From Celeribacter baekdonensis (lineage in GTDB: Bacteria > Pseudomonadota > Alphaproteobacteria > Rhodobacterales > Rhodobacteraceae), in contig NZ_CP028472.1 of the NCBI RefSeq assembly GCF_003047105.1, forward strand, positions 62,001 through 126,000: DNA of 64,000 nucleotides, read 5' to 3'. Positions 15,324 through 23,006 of this stretch are shown here, piece after piece (positions within the stretch are counted from its first letter, which is position 1; each line of letters opens with the position of its first letter). The notes under the pieces were generated by a model. That model was given only the letters and a program-made list of their open reading frames with translations. It was not told the DNA's origin and made no database searches. A program made the position numbers and the translations under genes.

Positions 15324-16970
15324 ATGTCCGATAATTTTCCAGCTGACAAGGATTGGGAAGAGGCGGAGTTTCGCGCCCGGGTGCTCGCGGAGCTGCCGGC
15401 CCAGCTGACTCAGGGCAATGTCGACTGGGCCATACGTCAGCTAAATGTCAGCCGATCCACGCTTTTTCGTCTGGTGAAGCAGTTCCGCGAGGACGGGCGG
15501 ACCAGTGCACTTCTGCCGGACACCCGGGGCCCCAAACCTGGCATGCAGCCGCTGGACCCGGCGGTGGAAGAAATCGTGTCCCGCCACTTCAAGGGGCTTT
15601 ATGCCACCCGCCGCAAACCTACCAGAACGCGGTTCTGGCGGGAGGTCGCCGCCGATTGTCGGGCTCAAGGGCTGGCACCGCCCTCGATCCGTCGTCTGGG
15701 GCGCTGGCTGGAGCAACATGACCAGGCTAAGCTGATGGCCCGGCGAGAGGGCAAGGACAAGGCCGACCGGCGCTATCTGGCCACGCCTGGGGGGCTGGTC
15801 GCCAACGATCCGCTGGATATCGTCCAGATCGACCACACCAAGGCTGACGTGACAGTGGTAGATCCGGTGACACGACGCCCGCTCGGTCGGCCAACGCTGA
15901 CGGTCGCGATCGACGTGAATACCCGCATGGTTCTGGGCTTCCACTTGTCCCTGGAACCGCCCTCGCTGCTCTCCGTCGCCCTCTGCCTGACCCATGCGGT
16001 GATGGAGAAAATGCACTGGCTGACGGCGTGCGGGATCAGCACGGAGTGGCTGGCGCGGGGCATCCCGACCGCGATTTATGTGGACAATGGCGCGGAGTTC
16101 CATGCCCGGGCTTTTCAGCTTGCCTGTTCCGAATACCAGATCGACCTGCAGTACCGTCCGCCCGGCACGCCGCGCTATGGCGGGCATATCGAGCGGCTGA
16201 TCGGCACGATGATGGGCGCGATTCACCTGCTGCCGGGCTCGCATTTCTCGAACATCTTCGAGCGCGGCGATCTCGATGCCGAAGCCGAGGCGGTGATGAC
16301 CTTGCGCGAGCTGGAAACCTGGCTGGCGCTGGAAATCACCGGCTCCTACCACGCGCGGGTGCATAGCGCGTTGGAAATCACGCCCTCGGCGGCCTGGGCA
16401 ACACGGGTGGACGAAGTCAGACTCCGTATACCCGCCGATCTGCGCCAGTTCTTGGTCGATTTTCTGCCGTCTGAGCAGCGGGTTTTGCAGCGCGACGGCC
16501 TGCATCTCTTCCACATCCGCTACTGGGCGGACGAGTTGCGTTGGCTGATGGGCCGGGAAAGCCGCAAGTTCACGCTCAAATACGATCCGCGCGATCTCTC
16601 GCGCATCTTCGTGCTGACAGAGAGTGGGATCATCGAAGCCCGACCTGCTGATCTGACACGGCCTGCGATCACGCTCTGGGAGCACCGCGCGGCGCGGCGG
16701 GCCCTGCGCGAGGCTGGACGTCATTCTGTGGACGAGGAGTTGATTTTCAGGACGATCGAGGCGCAGCGCGACCTCGTCGACACCGCGGTACGGCAGACCA
16801 AGGCCACGCGGCGTCATCAGGCGCGGCGGGCGCATCTGGCACCCCGGCGCATGATCGACGTGACACCGGATGACGCCGCGCGAGATGCCTTGCCCGCGCT
16901 GGAAGGGGAGGGGAGCCCGTTCCTCAGCCATCCCGGCTTCAAGGTCGAGGAATGGTACGACGATGACTGA
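15324..16970 (+). CDS. tniA: TniA, Mu/TnsB-type DDE transposase
   Basis: 548 residues. An N-terminal helix-turn-helix (VDWAIRQLNVSRSTLFRLVKQF) is followed by an rve/DDE catalytic core with D170 (VQIDHT), D254 (IYVDNGAEF) and E290 (YGGHIERL), then a Mu-transposase C-terminal beta-barrel (HLFHIRYWADELRWLMGRESRKFTLKYDPRDLSRIFV). This is the Tn402/Tn5053 transposase (TnsB relative) that cuts and joins the element ends together with TniB and TniQ. Its stop overlaps the tniB start by eight bases. All catalytic residues are present, so it may be active. Confidence 0.95.
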   Translation: MSDNFPADKDWEEAEFRARVLAELPAQLTQGNVDWAIRQLNVSRSTLFRLVKQFREDGRTSALLPDTRGPKPGMQPLDPAVEEIVSRHFKGLYATRRKPTRTRFWREVAADCRAQGLAPPSIRRLGRWLEQHDQAKLMARREGKDKADRRYLATPGGLVANDPLDIVQIDHTKADVTVVDPVTRRPLGRPTLTVAIDVNTRMVLGFHLSLEPPSLLSVALCLTHAVMEKMHWLTACGISTEWLARGIPTAIYVDNGAEFHARAFQLACSEYQIDLQYRPPGTPRYGGHIERLIGTMMGAIHLLPGSHFSNIFERGDLDAEAEAVMTLRELETWLALEITGSYHARVHSALEITPSAAWATRVDEVRLRIPADLRQFLVDFLPSEQRVLQRDGLHLFHIRYWADELRWLMGRESRKFTLKYDPRDLSRIFVLTESGIIEARPADLTRPAITLWEHRAARRALREAGRHSVDEELIFRTIEAQRDLVDTAVRQTKATRRHQARRAHLAPRRMIDVTPDDAARDALPALEGEGSPFLSHPGFKVEEWYDDD

Positions 16971-17841
16971 GTTCCCGCATCTCTACCCGGGAGCCGGCAA
17001 GATCGCCGCGCTCAGCGCCGACGAGCGCATTCACCGGATTCGCGCCGACCGCTGGGTCTCCTATCCCAGGGCCGAGGCGGCCTTGGAGAAGCTGGAAACG
17101 CTGATGTCGTTTCCCGAGCGCGCCCGCATGCCGAACCTGCTCATTGTCGGTGACAGCGGCATGGGCAAGACGATGATCATCGAGAAGTTCACCCGCGATC
17201 ACGCGTCGAGCTTCGACGAAGCCAGTGGACGGCTGCATATGCCGGTCGTTGCGGTGCAGATGGTCTCGGGGCCCGACGAGTCGCGCTTCTACCGCCGGAT
17301 CCTGGCGGCGATTGGAGCCCCCGAGCCGCCGCGGGCGACACTATCTGTACTTGAGAGTCTGGCCTTGCGACTGCTCGCCGAATTGCGCCCGGGGATGCTG
17401 GTGATTGACGAGATCCACAGCCTGCAGGCGGGCACGATCCGCGAACAGGCGCGATTCCTGAACATGCTGCGCTTTCTGGGCAACGAGCTGCGCATCCCGC
17501 TGGTTTGCGTCGGCACCGCACAGGCCCGCAACGCGCTGCGCACCGATGATCAGCTGGTGCGTCGCTTCGAGGCCTTCGCATTGCCGCCCTGGCGGGAGGG
17601 CGAGGATCTGAACGGGCTGATGAGCACGCTCACGCGCACGCTGCCGCTTCGGCGCCAAAGCCAGATCGACGGACACGCGCTCGCGCGGATCATCAAGGTG
17701 ACTGGCGGCATCACCTCGGGCATCTTTTCGATCCTGTCGCAGCTGGCGATCGCCGCCATCGAAAGCGGCGAGGAACGCATCCTCTCGCGCGATATTCTGG
17801 GTGGCGACCGGTTGCAGGCGGTCCTGGGAGAGCCGGTGTGA
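16963..17841 (+). CDS. tniB: TniB, AAA+ transposition regulator (TnsC/MuB type)
   Basis: 292 residues from ATG 16963, which overlaps the tniA stop; the frame continues upstream but inside tniA. Walker A GDSGMGKT at 63-70, Walker B MLVIDEIH (D149, E150), a sensor-like VGTAQARNAL and arginine-finger region (DDQLVRRFEAF). TniB is the ATPase that selects targets and activates TniA. Overlaps tniQ by four bases. Confidence 0.95.
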   Translation: MTEFPHLYPGAGKIAALSADERIHRIRADRWVSYPRAEAALEKLETLMSFPERARMPNLLIVGDSGMGKTMIIEKFTRDHASSFDEASGRLHMPVVAVQMVSGPDESRFYRRILAAIGAPEPPRATLSVLESLALRLLAELRPGMLVIDEIHSLQAGTIREQARFLNMLRFLGNELRIPLVCVGTAQARNALRTDDQLVRRFEAFALPPWREGEDLNGLMSTLTRTLPLRRQSQIDGHALARIIKVTGGITSGIFSILSQLAIAAIESGEERILSRDILGGDRLQAVLGEPV

Positions 17842-18857
17842 CGGGGTGCGGGCGCCTGCCGGTTGTTTACGCCCCCGAGGTCGACGAACGACTGTCTTCC
17901 TGGGCCGCGCGCATGGCCCCGTTCTACGCCATGACGGTTTCGGAATTCGTTGCAGCGCTTGGCCTGAAGGGGCACGACGTGTTCGACCTGGAATGGCGTC
18001 TTTCGGAAGGGCAGGGGGCTCTGATCGCGGCTTGGACCGGCCTTTCGCCTGAGACCGTGCAGGCCATGACCTTCCGGGAGTTGGGGTCTGCGGCGCGCAT
18101 GATGATCGCGCGGAAGAACCGGCATACGTGTCCGCTCTGTCCCGAAGAGCTGCATCGCAAATCCGCCGCGCTGCCGTGGCGATTCAGTTGCCCGGTGCAT
18201 GCTGTGGAGTTTCGGGACGCGACCGGCGAGACCCTGTCCGACCGGTTCGGTGCGGATTGCTTTAAGAAACTTGAAGGGCATGCCGAGGCCGGTGCCGCGT
18301 ATCTGGATGCCTGGGCGCGCAGCGCGGGGCAGGGAGACCTGGAAGCGCCCGAAGTGCTTCAGGTTCTGACGGCGCGGCATCGCCGGGCCTCGCCGCCGAA
18401 TGTCGACGAGCAACCGCGGATGTCGCTCCAGACCCGGCGGGACTACCATGATTTCCTCACCACGCCGATCCTCCGGCAGGCGCTGACGGTCGTCGTTCCC
18501 GAATACGATCAGGTGGCGCCAGTCCTTACCAAGCCGGTGCGCCCCGGTCTCCACGCCCTGGCGCAGGGCTCGCTGTTACAGGCCTTCGCGCTGACGGTTG
18601 GCATCGACCGGATCATCGAGGATCCGGTCAAATGGGCGATCTCAATCAAGCTCATGAGCGACGCGGAAGGGCAGGGACGGGTCCGGGAAGCGCTCCGATC
18701 ATGGCCACTCTCGTTGAGGCGACGCATCTCGGCCCGGTTCTGGCGCGCTGAGCGCGACGAGAGCGCACGCCAGTCTGCCGAAAAAGCCGCGAGACAGCGC
18801 CAGTCTCACAAATACCGCACCATCCAGTCTCATAAATACCGGTACAGAATCTCATGA
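17838..18857 (+). CDS. tniQ: TniQ family transposition protein
   Basis: 339 residues starting at a GTG that overlaps the tniB stop. The N-terminus has the TniQ signature (PEVDERLSSWAARMAPFYAM) and a zinc-binding set C98, C101, C118, H121 (CPLC and CPVH). TniQ proteins recognise target or direct complex assembly. Unusually, the last 20 or so codons (QSHKYRTIQSHKYRYRIS) are encoded by the element's own terminal repeats, so the protein tail and the transposase-binding sites share DNA. No resolvase gene (tniR) follows. Confidence 0.9.
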   Translation: MTGCGRLPVVYAPEVDERLSSWAARMAPFYAMTVSEFVAALGLKGHDVFDLEWRLSEGQGALIAAWTGLSPETVQAMTFRELGSAARMMIARKNRHTCPLCPEELHRKSAALPWRFSCPVHAVEFRDATGETLSDRFGADCFKKLEGHAEAGAAYLDAWARSAGQGDLEAPEVLQVLTARHRRASPPNVDEQPRMSLQTRRDYHDFLTTPILRQALTVVVPEYDQVAPVLTKPVRPGLHALAQGSLLQAFALTVGIDRIIEDPVKWAISIKLMSDAEGQGRVREALRSWPLSLRRRISARFWRAERDESARQSAEKAARQRQSHKYRTIQSHKYRYRIS

Positions 18858-18914
18858 ACCCCGACTCGCTTTTCAGGGAAGTGCTTGAATCTCATGAATT
18901 CCGGCCATCCGACA
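18801..18914. repeat. Right-end transposase-binding repeats of the tni element
   Basis: Four direct copies of a roughly 16-bp motif: CAGTCTCACAAATACC (18801), CAGTCTCATAAATACC (18825), AGAATCTCATGAACCCC (18846) and TTGAATCTCATGAATTCC (18886). The first three overlap the tniQ 3' coding end; the stop codon TGA lies inside the third. Terminal inverted-repeat candidate ends at 18914 (TGTCGGAT on the minus strand). No clear 5-bp target duplication with the left candidate at 15227. Confidence 0.7.
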
Positions 18915-18965
18915 TCCGGGGTGTTTTTTGGGCGTTGCGGCATGCGTTTCCGGCCATTTCCATCT

Positions 18966-18994
18966 ATGTCTGATAATGCAAACTTATTGGACAT
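18966..18994. other. dif-like tyrosine-recombinase core site (candidate res/att)
   Basis: Two 11-bp inverted arms, ATGTCTGATAA and (reverse complement) ATGTCCAATAA, flank a 7-bp centre TGCAAAC. Arm length, spacing and the ATAA/TTAT inner ends are those of Xer/dif-type crossover sites. A matching arm ATGTCCGATAA lies at the tniA start (15324). A tyrosine recombinase gene lies at 14159-15205. Function inferred. Confidence 0.5.
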
Positions 18995-19070
18995 ATATAG
19001 ATCGCGCAAGCTGCGGCGGTTTGGAGTGAAATTTCTGGATAAAAGCGCCGCGTTGATATAGGCTCAAAGC

Positions 19071-19964
19071 ATGACATTTGCCCGGCATGATCCTATCGAC
19101 GATCTGGACACTCTACCCCTGATGCCCGCCTGGGTCACCTCGGCGCGTCCTGAAACCTTTGAAGATGTTGCGTTTTTGTCGGGTGCGGCGCTGAACCACC
19201 TGCATGTGGTATTGGGACACAAGGAAGTGCCCCAAGCCTTGTTGCGGGATCGTCTCGCGCTGCGCGCGGCCGAAGCCTGTATGGGCTTCGCAGGGCGGCC
19301 CGAACGGGCCGGGGCGTTGCGAGATGCACTCCATTTCCTGCGCCCGGGCGACCTGCCGGGACCGGCGGGAGAGACCTATCACCGCTGGCGCTGCGCGGTC
19401 GAACGGCCCGCCACACTCAAGTCGCTCCACCGCGCCTTGCCAGAGTTTGACCCTGACACAATCGCGATCTGGCTCGATGGGCACGGCGCGGGGCAGGGCG
19501 GCCCGGTTGCGCGCGCCGCCGCCGTTTTGGAAACCATCATGACGGATGTCCCGAGGGCAGAGGGGGCGGCGCTGATCCTGGCCGATGCGGCTTTGGCGCA
19601 GGCGCTCGGTTGGGAGCATCTGGTGCCGCTGCTGGCTTTGGGTCTGAAACGCGCCGATCTGCGCAAGCAGGGCGAGGCGTTGCGGCTGGCGTGTCATTGT
19701 GCCGTGACCGCATCGGCCTCTGAGACGGTGCGGCTGTCCTTAGAGCTGACCCGGACGGCCGCGCGCCTCAAAGCCGTTGCGCCAAAATTGCGCGCCAAAG
19801 GGGCAGACGATGCGGTCGAAATATTCCTGAACCGCGATGCGGTCGCGGCCTCGGCCTTGCCTTTGCCGGGCCGGTCCGCGCGCAGGCTGTGCGACCGGCT
19901 GGTCGACCTCGGTGCCGTGCGCGAACTGACCGGCCGCGACACCTTCCGGCTTTACGGGGTGTAA
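19071..19964 (+). CDS. DUF1403 family protein
   Basis: 297 residues. Family hallmarks: FLSGAALNHLHVVLG, LLRDRLALRAAEACMGFAGR and the LRDALHFLRPGDLPGPAGETYHRWR block (about residues 88-112), all of which match DUF1403 proteins of Rhizobiales and Rhodobacterales replicons. Mostly helical, Ala/Leu/Arg rich, no catalytic motif, no signal peptide. The C-terminus (ARRLCDRLVDLGAVRELTGRDTFRLYGV) resembles a winged-helix wing. It is separated by one base from the ScpB-like gene, clearly co-translated. Function unknown; a DNA or chromosome-maintenance role is suggested only by the partner. Confidence 0.85.
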   Translation: MTFARHDPIDDLDTLPLMPAWVTSARPETFEDVAFLSGAALNHLHVVLGHKEVPQALLRDRLALRAAEACMGFAGRPERAGALRDALHFLRPGDLPGPAGETYHRWRCAVERPATLKSLHRALPEFDPDTIAIWLDGHGAGQGGPVARAAAVLETIMTDVPRAEGAALILADAALAQALGWEHLVPLLALGLKRADLRKQGEALRLACHCAVTASASETVRLSLELTRTAARLKAVAPKLRAKGADDAVEIFLNRDAVAASALPLPGRSARRLCDRLVDLGAVRELTGRDTFRLYGV

Positions 19965-19965
19965 G

Positions 19966-20544
19966 ATGGCAGAAGAGTTTGATCGTGACCTGTCCGACCT
20001 GCCGCCAGAATTGCGCTGGCGCGAATGGATGCGCCGGATCGAGGCGGTGCTGTTTGCCTCCGCCACGCCGGTCGCCCGCGAGGACCTGACCCGCGTGGTG
20101 GGGCAGGGGGTCTCAGTGGATCTTTTGATCGCGGACGTGTCGGCCGATCTGGACGGGCGGGCGTTCGAGGTTGCCAAAGTGGCGGAAGGCTGGATGTTCC
20201 GGACGCGGACCGCCTACGCGCCCGCGATCCGCGCCGCAGCGGACGTTGGCGATCAACTGATGGATCTCAACCGGTTCGACGTCGCGGTTCTGGCGGCGAT
20301 CGCCTATCATCAACCGATTGCGCGCGACGGGCTCAAGGAGATCTTCGGCAAGGAGATCAGCCGCGACCTGATCGGGCGCCTGCACGCGCGCGGGCTGATC
20401 GGGACAGGGCCACGATCCCCGAGACGGGGCGCGCCCTACACCTTTGTCACCACCGAACAGTTCCTCGTTGCCTTCGGATTGGAGAGCCTACACGACCTGC
20501 CCGATCGGGAGCAGATGGAGGATGCGGGCGTGAAGCAAGAATGA
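19966..20544 (+). CDS. ScpB-like SMC-Scp complex subunit
   Basis: 192 residues matching ScpB: IEAVLFASATPVAREDLTRVVG near the N-terminus, VAKVAEGWMFRTRTAYAPAIR, and the second winged helix FDVAVLAAIAYHQPIARDGLKEIFGKEISRDLIGRLHARGLIGTG. Chromosomal ScpB bridges ScpA-kleisin and SMC. Here neither scpA nor smc is nearby; instead it is coupled to DUF1403. This plasmid-borne pair may modify host SMC function or serve the mobile element. Compared with housekeeping ScpB it is short and lacks an acidic tail. Confidence 0.85.
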   Translation: MAEEFDRDLSDLPPELRWREWMRRIEAVLFASATPVAREDLTRVVGQGVSVDLLIADVSADLDGRAFEVAKVAEGWMFRTRTAYAPAIRAAADVGDQLMDLNRFDVAVLAAIAYHQPIARDGLKEIFGKEISRDLIGRLHARGLIGTGPRSPRRGAPYTFVTTEQFLVAFGLESLHDLPDREQMEDAGVKQE

Positions 20545-21006
20545 GGGGAGCGAAGGATGTTCGAGGGCCAATGGGCGCAGTTCGGTCCACCCGTTTGCGC
20601 ACGCGAGCGCGGGCGTCATGACCAGCAGGATCGCGGTCGCATTTTTACAAATCCGAGCACGCGATTCCCAGCGATGGAAGCCGGGAAAAGGGAAGCTAAC
20701 GCTTACGTCTTCGAGCGGGAGGGCACTTCGTTTCACCCTCCTGAGACCATCCGTGCCGGATGGAAGTCTACACACCTGACGCAGCAAGCGGCCCGTTAGC
20801 CTCAAGCCTTTATAAATAAAGGCTTTTTGGGTTGTTGTTGCGGCTTCCGTGCACCCGTCTTTGTTTTTCTTTATTTTCAGAGGGTTAGTTTTCTCGTGCC
20901 ATGTTATGCCACGCCCGTGCCATGCCGTGCCATCGCAGAAACGCATGAGTTTGCGGCGTACACGGGGCGCGCCGCATGAAAGGCAAAGGCGGTGCGGGTG
21001 GTGGCG
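20545..21006. other. Intergenic region after the ScpB-like gene
   Basis: No convincing gene. It contains a good intrinsic terminator (20804-20828) and, at 20895-20934, a cluster of GTGCCATG/ATGCCACG motifs. A short plus-strand open frame at 20557-20799 has a possible ribosome site but shows no family similarity I recognise. Confidence 0.4.
20804..20828 (+). terminator. Intrinsic terminator
   Basis: Perfect 10-bp stem AAGCCTTTAT / ATAAAGGCTT with a 2-base loop followed by TTT. It could end transcripts from the DUF1403-scpB operon; the stem is nearly symmetric so it may also act on minus-strand transcripts. Confidence 0.65.
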
Positions 21007-21498
21007 TCAACGCCGCGCCGTTCCTGAATTCAAACCTTTGACGCCATCCGCAAGTTTCCGGATCAGCCGCACCAGTTCGCTGATTTCTACGGGATCCCAT
21101 GTTTCGAGGATGGCTCGCCCCATCTTGTCACGCGCGATGTCGACAAGGTCGGTCATCTCCTTGCCCTTGGGTGTCACGACGGCATGACGGACTCTGCCAT
21201 CTTTGGCACTCGCCTGACGTTCAACCAGACCCAGTTCATCAAGCTTGGCGACCTGTCTGCTGACAGTGGTGTGGTCGCGCCCGACCATGTCGGCGAGGTC
21301 GGTCACCCCGATCGGTCCGTTTCGTTCGATCCCGACCAGCAGCGGAAACAGGGCACGGTCCAACGGAATGCCCGCCTCTTTCACCATGCTTTCGTCGCGT
21401 TGCGGGCTGTTCATCACCGCAACTATGTCTGACACTGCCCCATGCACTTGGCGGATCTGGGTGGAAATATGTGTATTATGCATGTTATTTGTTGACAT
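21007..21498 (-). CDS. MarR family transcriptional regulator
   Basis: 163 residues with a MarR winged helix: LDRALFPLLVGIERNGPIGVTDLADMVGRDHTTVSRQVAKLDELGLVERQ (recognition helix at about 80-95) and the wing KDGRVRHAVVTPKG. Such dimers usually repress adjacent genes and release DNA on binding a small aromatic or oxidant. It is divergent from the ferric-reductase-like gene. Copies of the motif GTGTATTATGCA(T/C)G lie over its own start and in the divergent promoter, and again before the flavin monooxygenase gene, so the likely regulon is 21.0-24.5 kb or beyond. Confidence 0.92.
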   Translation of the reverse strand: MSTNNMHNTHISTQIRQVHGAVSDIVAVMNSPQRDESMVKEAGIPLDRALFPLLVGIERNGPIGVTDLADMVGRDHTTVSRQVAKLDELGLVERQASAKDGRVRHAVVTPKGKEMTDLVDIARDKMGRAILETWDPVEISELVRLIRKLADGVKGLNSGTARR

Positions 21499-21531
21499 GG
21501 AGGCCTCGCGTTATTTACGTGCATAATACAC
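21471..21531. promoter_or_regulatory. Two copies of the MarR operator motif
   Basis: GTGTATTATGCATG at 21471-21484 and its inverse CGTGCATAATACAC at 21518-21531, one on each side of the marR start codon and before the divergent reductase gene. The same 14-mer recurs at 22931. Proposed autoregulatory and divergent operator. Confidence 0.65.
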
Positions 21532-21645
21532 ACGAGCCTTGAAGAAGTGGCAACAGGAAATCTCACGCGTTGTTTGCGTTTTGCAACGAGCCTCATCGCA
21601 TCGACCAAATTGCCGCACCGCGCTTCGCATAGAAAGACCAAATTT

Positions 21646-22905
21646 ATGTTGAGACAACCCGGAGTTGCCGTTCTGGCCGCGACCTTGATCGCGTTTTCGA
21701 TCCTACATGTTGGTTTCTCCGATCCGCAGATCCCACTTAAAGTGCTGGGTGCAACGCTGCTGGGTGGGATTGCCTTCATCCTCATGGCCACGGCCAACCT
21801 TCTTGCCGCGCGGCCGCGATGGTTGGAGGGTGCGTTCGGCGGTCTGGACCGGATGTATGAGGTGCACAAATACGCAGGCACAACTGCGGGTGTGCTGGCT
21901 CTGCTGCACTTTCCTCTATCCCCTGATGCCGTGCCCGAGGGCGTGGACGCCATCCACGAGGCGCTTGTACCTTCTGCTCCATTGGGTATGTACGCGATGA
22001 TTTTCTTGTTCCTGCTGCTGGCGCTGACGCTGAACCGCAAGATCGCGTATCACCGTTGGCGCATACCGCACAAAGCCATGGGCTTGGTTTTTGCGTTGGT
22101 GTTCCTGCATGTCCTGATGGCACCCGTCTTTTTCTACGACAGATACGGTCCCTCGGGCATGATCCTGTTTGCAGCCGGGATTATTGGTCTGTTGAGCTAT
22201 CTTTATACCCTTCTTTTGATGCCGACGGTGACGTCGCGGAAATATGTGGTTGAAGCCGTCAACAAGTTGGAGCGAAGCGCCGAAATCGTCCTGGCACCGA
22301 GCGCCGGGGCGATGCCGTTCCGGGCGGGTCAATTCGCCTTCGTCAAATTTCATCACGCGGGGTTGTCCGAGCCGCATCCTTTTACCATCACCAGCGCTCC
22401 CGCCGATGCGATGTTACGATTTACCGTCAAGTCGCTGGGCGACTGGACACGGCGCATCCGCAAGGATCTGACGCCCGGTACAAAAGTGGATGTGCGCGGC
22501 CCCTACGGGCGTTTTGACACTTCACGCGGCGGCGACCGGCAAATCTGGATCGCAGGTGGTATTGGAGTGGCCCCGTTTCTGTCAGCCGTCCGCAGCCTGG
22601 CCTCCGGTGACACGCGCGAAATCTGGTTCTTTTACGCGGTCCGCGAGGTCGCTGATGCCCTTTATCTGGAGGAGTTGCGCGACCGGCTTGCGCAAATGCC
22701 TCGGATGCGGCTGATCCTGGTCGAATCACGCGCAGGCGACTCTTGCACCATGGACCTGATACGGGCCGAGGTGGACCAACCTCTGGCGGGATACAGCCTG
22801 TATCAATGCGGCCCAGCTTCGTTGACATCCGACTTGTCCAAAGGGTTTCGGGCTGCGGGCGTCCCGGGGCGCCGCATCCACGTGGAAGCGTTCGAATTTC
22901 GCTAA
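21646..22905 (+). CDS. Ferric-reductase-like transmembrane protein with FAD/NAD(P) domains
   Basis: 419 residues from ATG 21646; an upstream ATG at 21547 would start in the operator region and is less likely. Six or so hydrophobic helices form a ferric reductase-like haem b domain with candidate haem histidines (YEVHKYAG, LALLHFP, RWRIPHKAMGL and LVFLHVLM). A flavin domain follows (FRAGQFAFVKFHHAGLSEPHPFTITSAP; HPFTITS is the FAD motif) and an NAD(P) domain (WIAGGIGVAPFLSAVRSL, YQCGPASLTSDL). It would move electrons from NAD(P)H across the membrane. Role of the electrons here is unknown; neighbours suggest redox stress or xenobiotic response. Confidence 0.88.
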   Translation: MLRQPGVAVLAATLIAFSILHVGFSDPQIPLKVLGATLLGGIAFILMATANLLAARPRWLEGAFGGLDRMYEVHKYAGTTAGVLALLHFPLSPDAVPEGVDAIHEALVPSAPLGMYAMIFLFLLLALTLNRKIAYHRWRIPHKAMGLVFALVFLHVLMAPVFFYDRYGPSGMILFAAGIIGLLSYLYTLLLMPTVTSRKYVVEAVNKLERSAEIVLAPSAGAMPFRAGQFAFVKFHHAGLSEPHPFTITSAPADAMLRFTVKSLGDWTRRIRKDLTPGTKVDVRGPYGRFDTSRGGDRQIWIAGGIGVAPFLSAVRSLASGDTREIWFFYAVREVADALYLEELRDRLAQMPRMRLILVESRAGDSCTMDLIRAEVDQPLAGYSLYQCGPASLTSDLSKGFRAAGVPGRRIHVEAFEFR

Positions 22906-22930
22906 TGACGTGACGTCAGATCGAATTTAC

Positions 22931-23000
22931 GTGTATTATGCACGGTTTTTCTTGACTGATCTGCGGGACTCAATTTATGTGCACATTACACGTAATGGAG
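22931..23000. promoter_or_regulatory. MarR operator motif before the monooxygenase gene
   Basis: GTGTATTATGCACG at 22931-22944 matches the motif flanking marR. A second related dyad, TTATGTGCACATTACACGTAA, begins near 22975 just upstream of the ribosome site. TTGACT-like bases lie between (22952). Suggests co-regulation with the ferric-reductase gene. Confidence 0.6.
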
Positions 23001-23006
23001 GCCAGC

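Noticed and set aside
15441..16931. 496-aa minus-strand open frame opposite tniA
   Set aside because: Antisense of a high-GC transposase gene; the plus strand shows all DDE residues and the helix-turn-helix.
15324..18857. tniABQ as a CRISPR-associated transposon
   Set aside because: No Cas genes, CRISPR array or TnsA/TnsD-like gene are near; the gene set is that of Tn402/Tn5053-type elements.
15222..18919. Target-site duplication for the tni element
   Set aside because: The 5-base flanks at the candidate termini (GCCTG and TCCGG) do not match, so the exact ends or an intact insertion cannot be claimed.
20488..20946. 152-aa minus-strand open frame after scpB
   Set aside because: Crosses the intrinsic terminator and overlaps the scpB 3' end; no ribosome site or recognisable domain.
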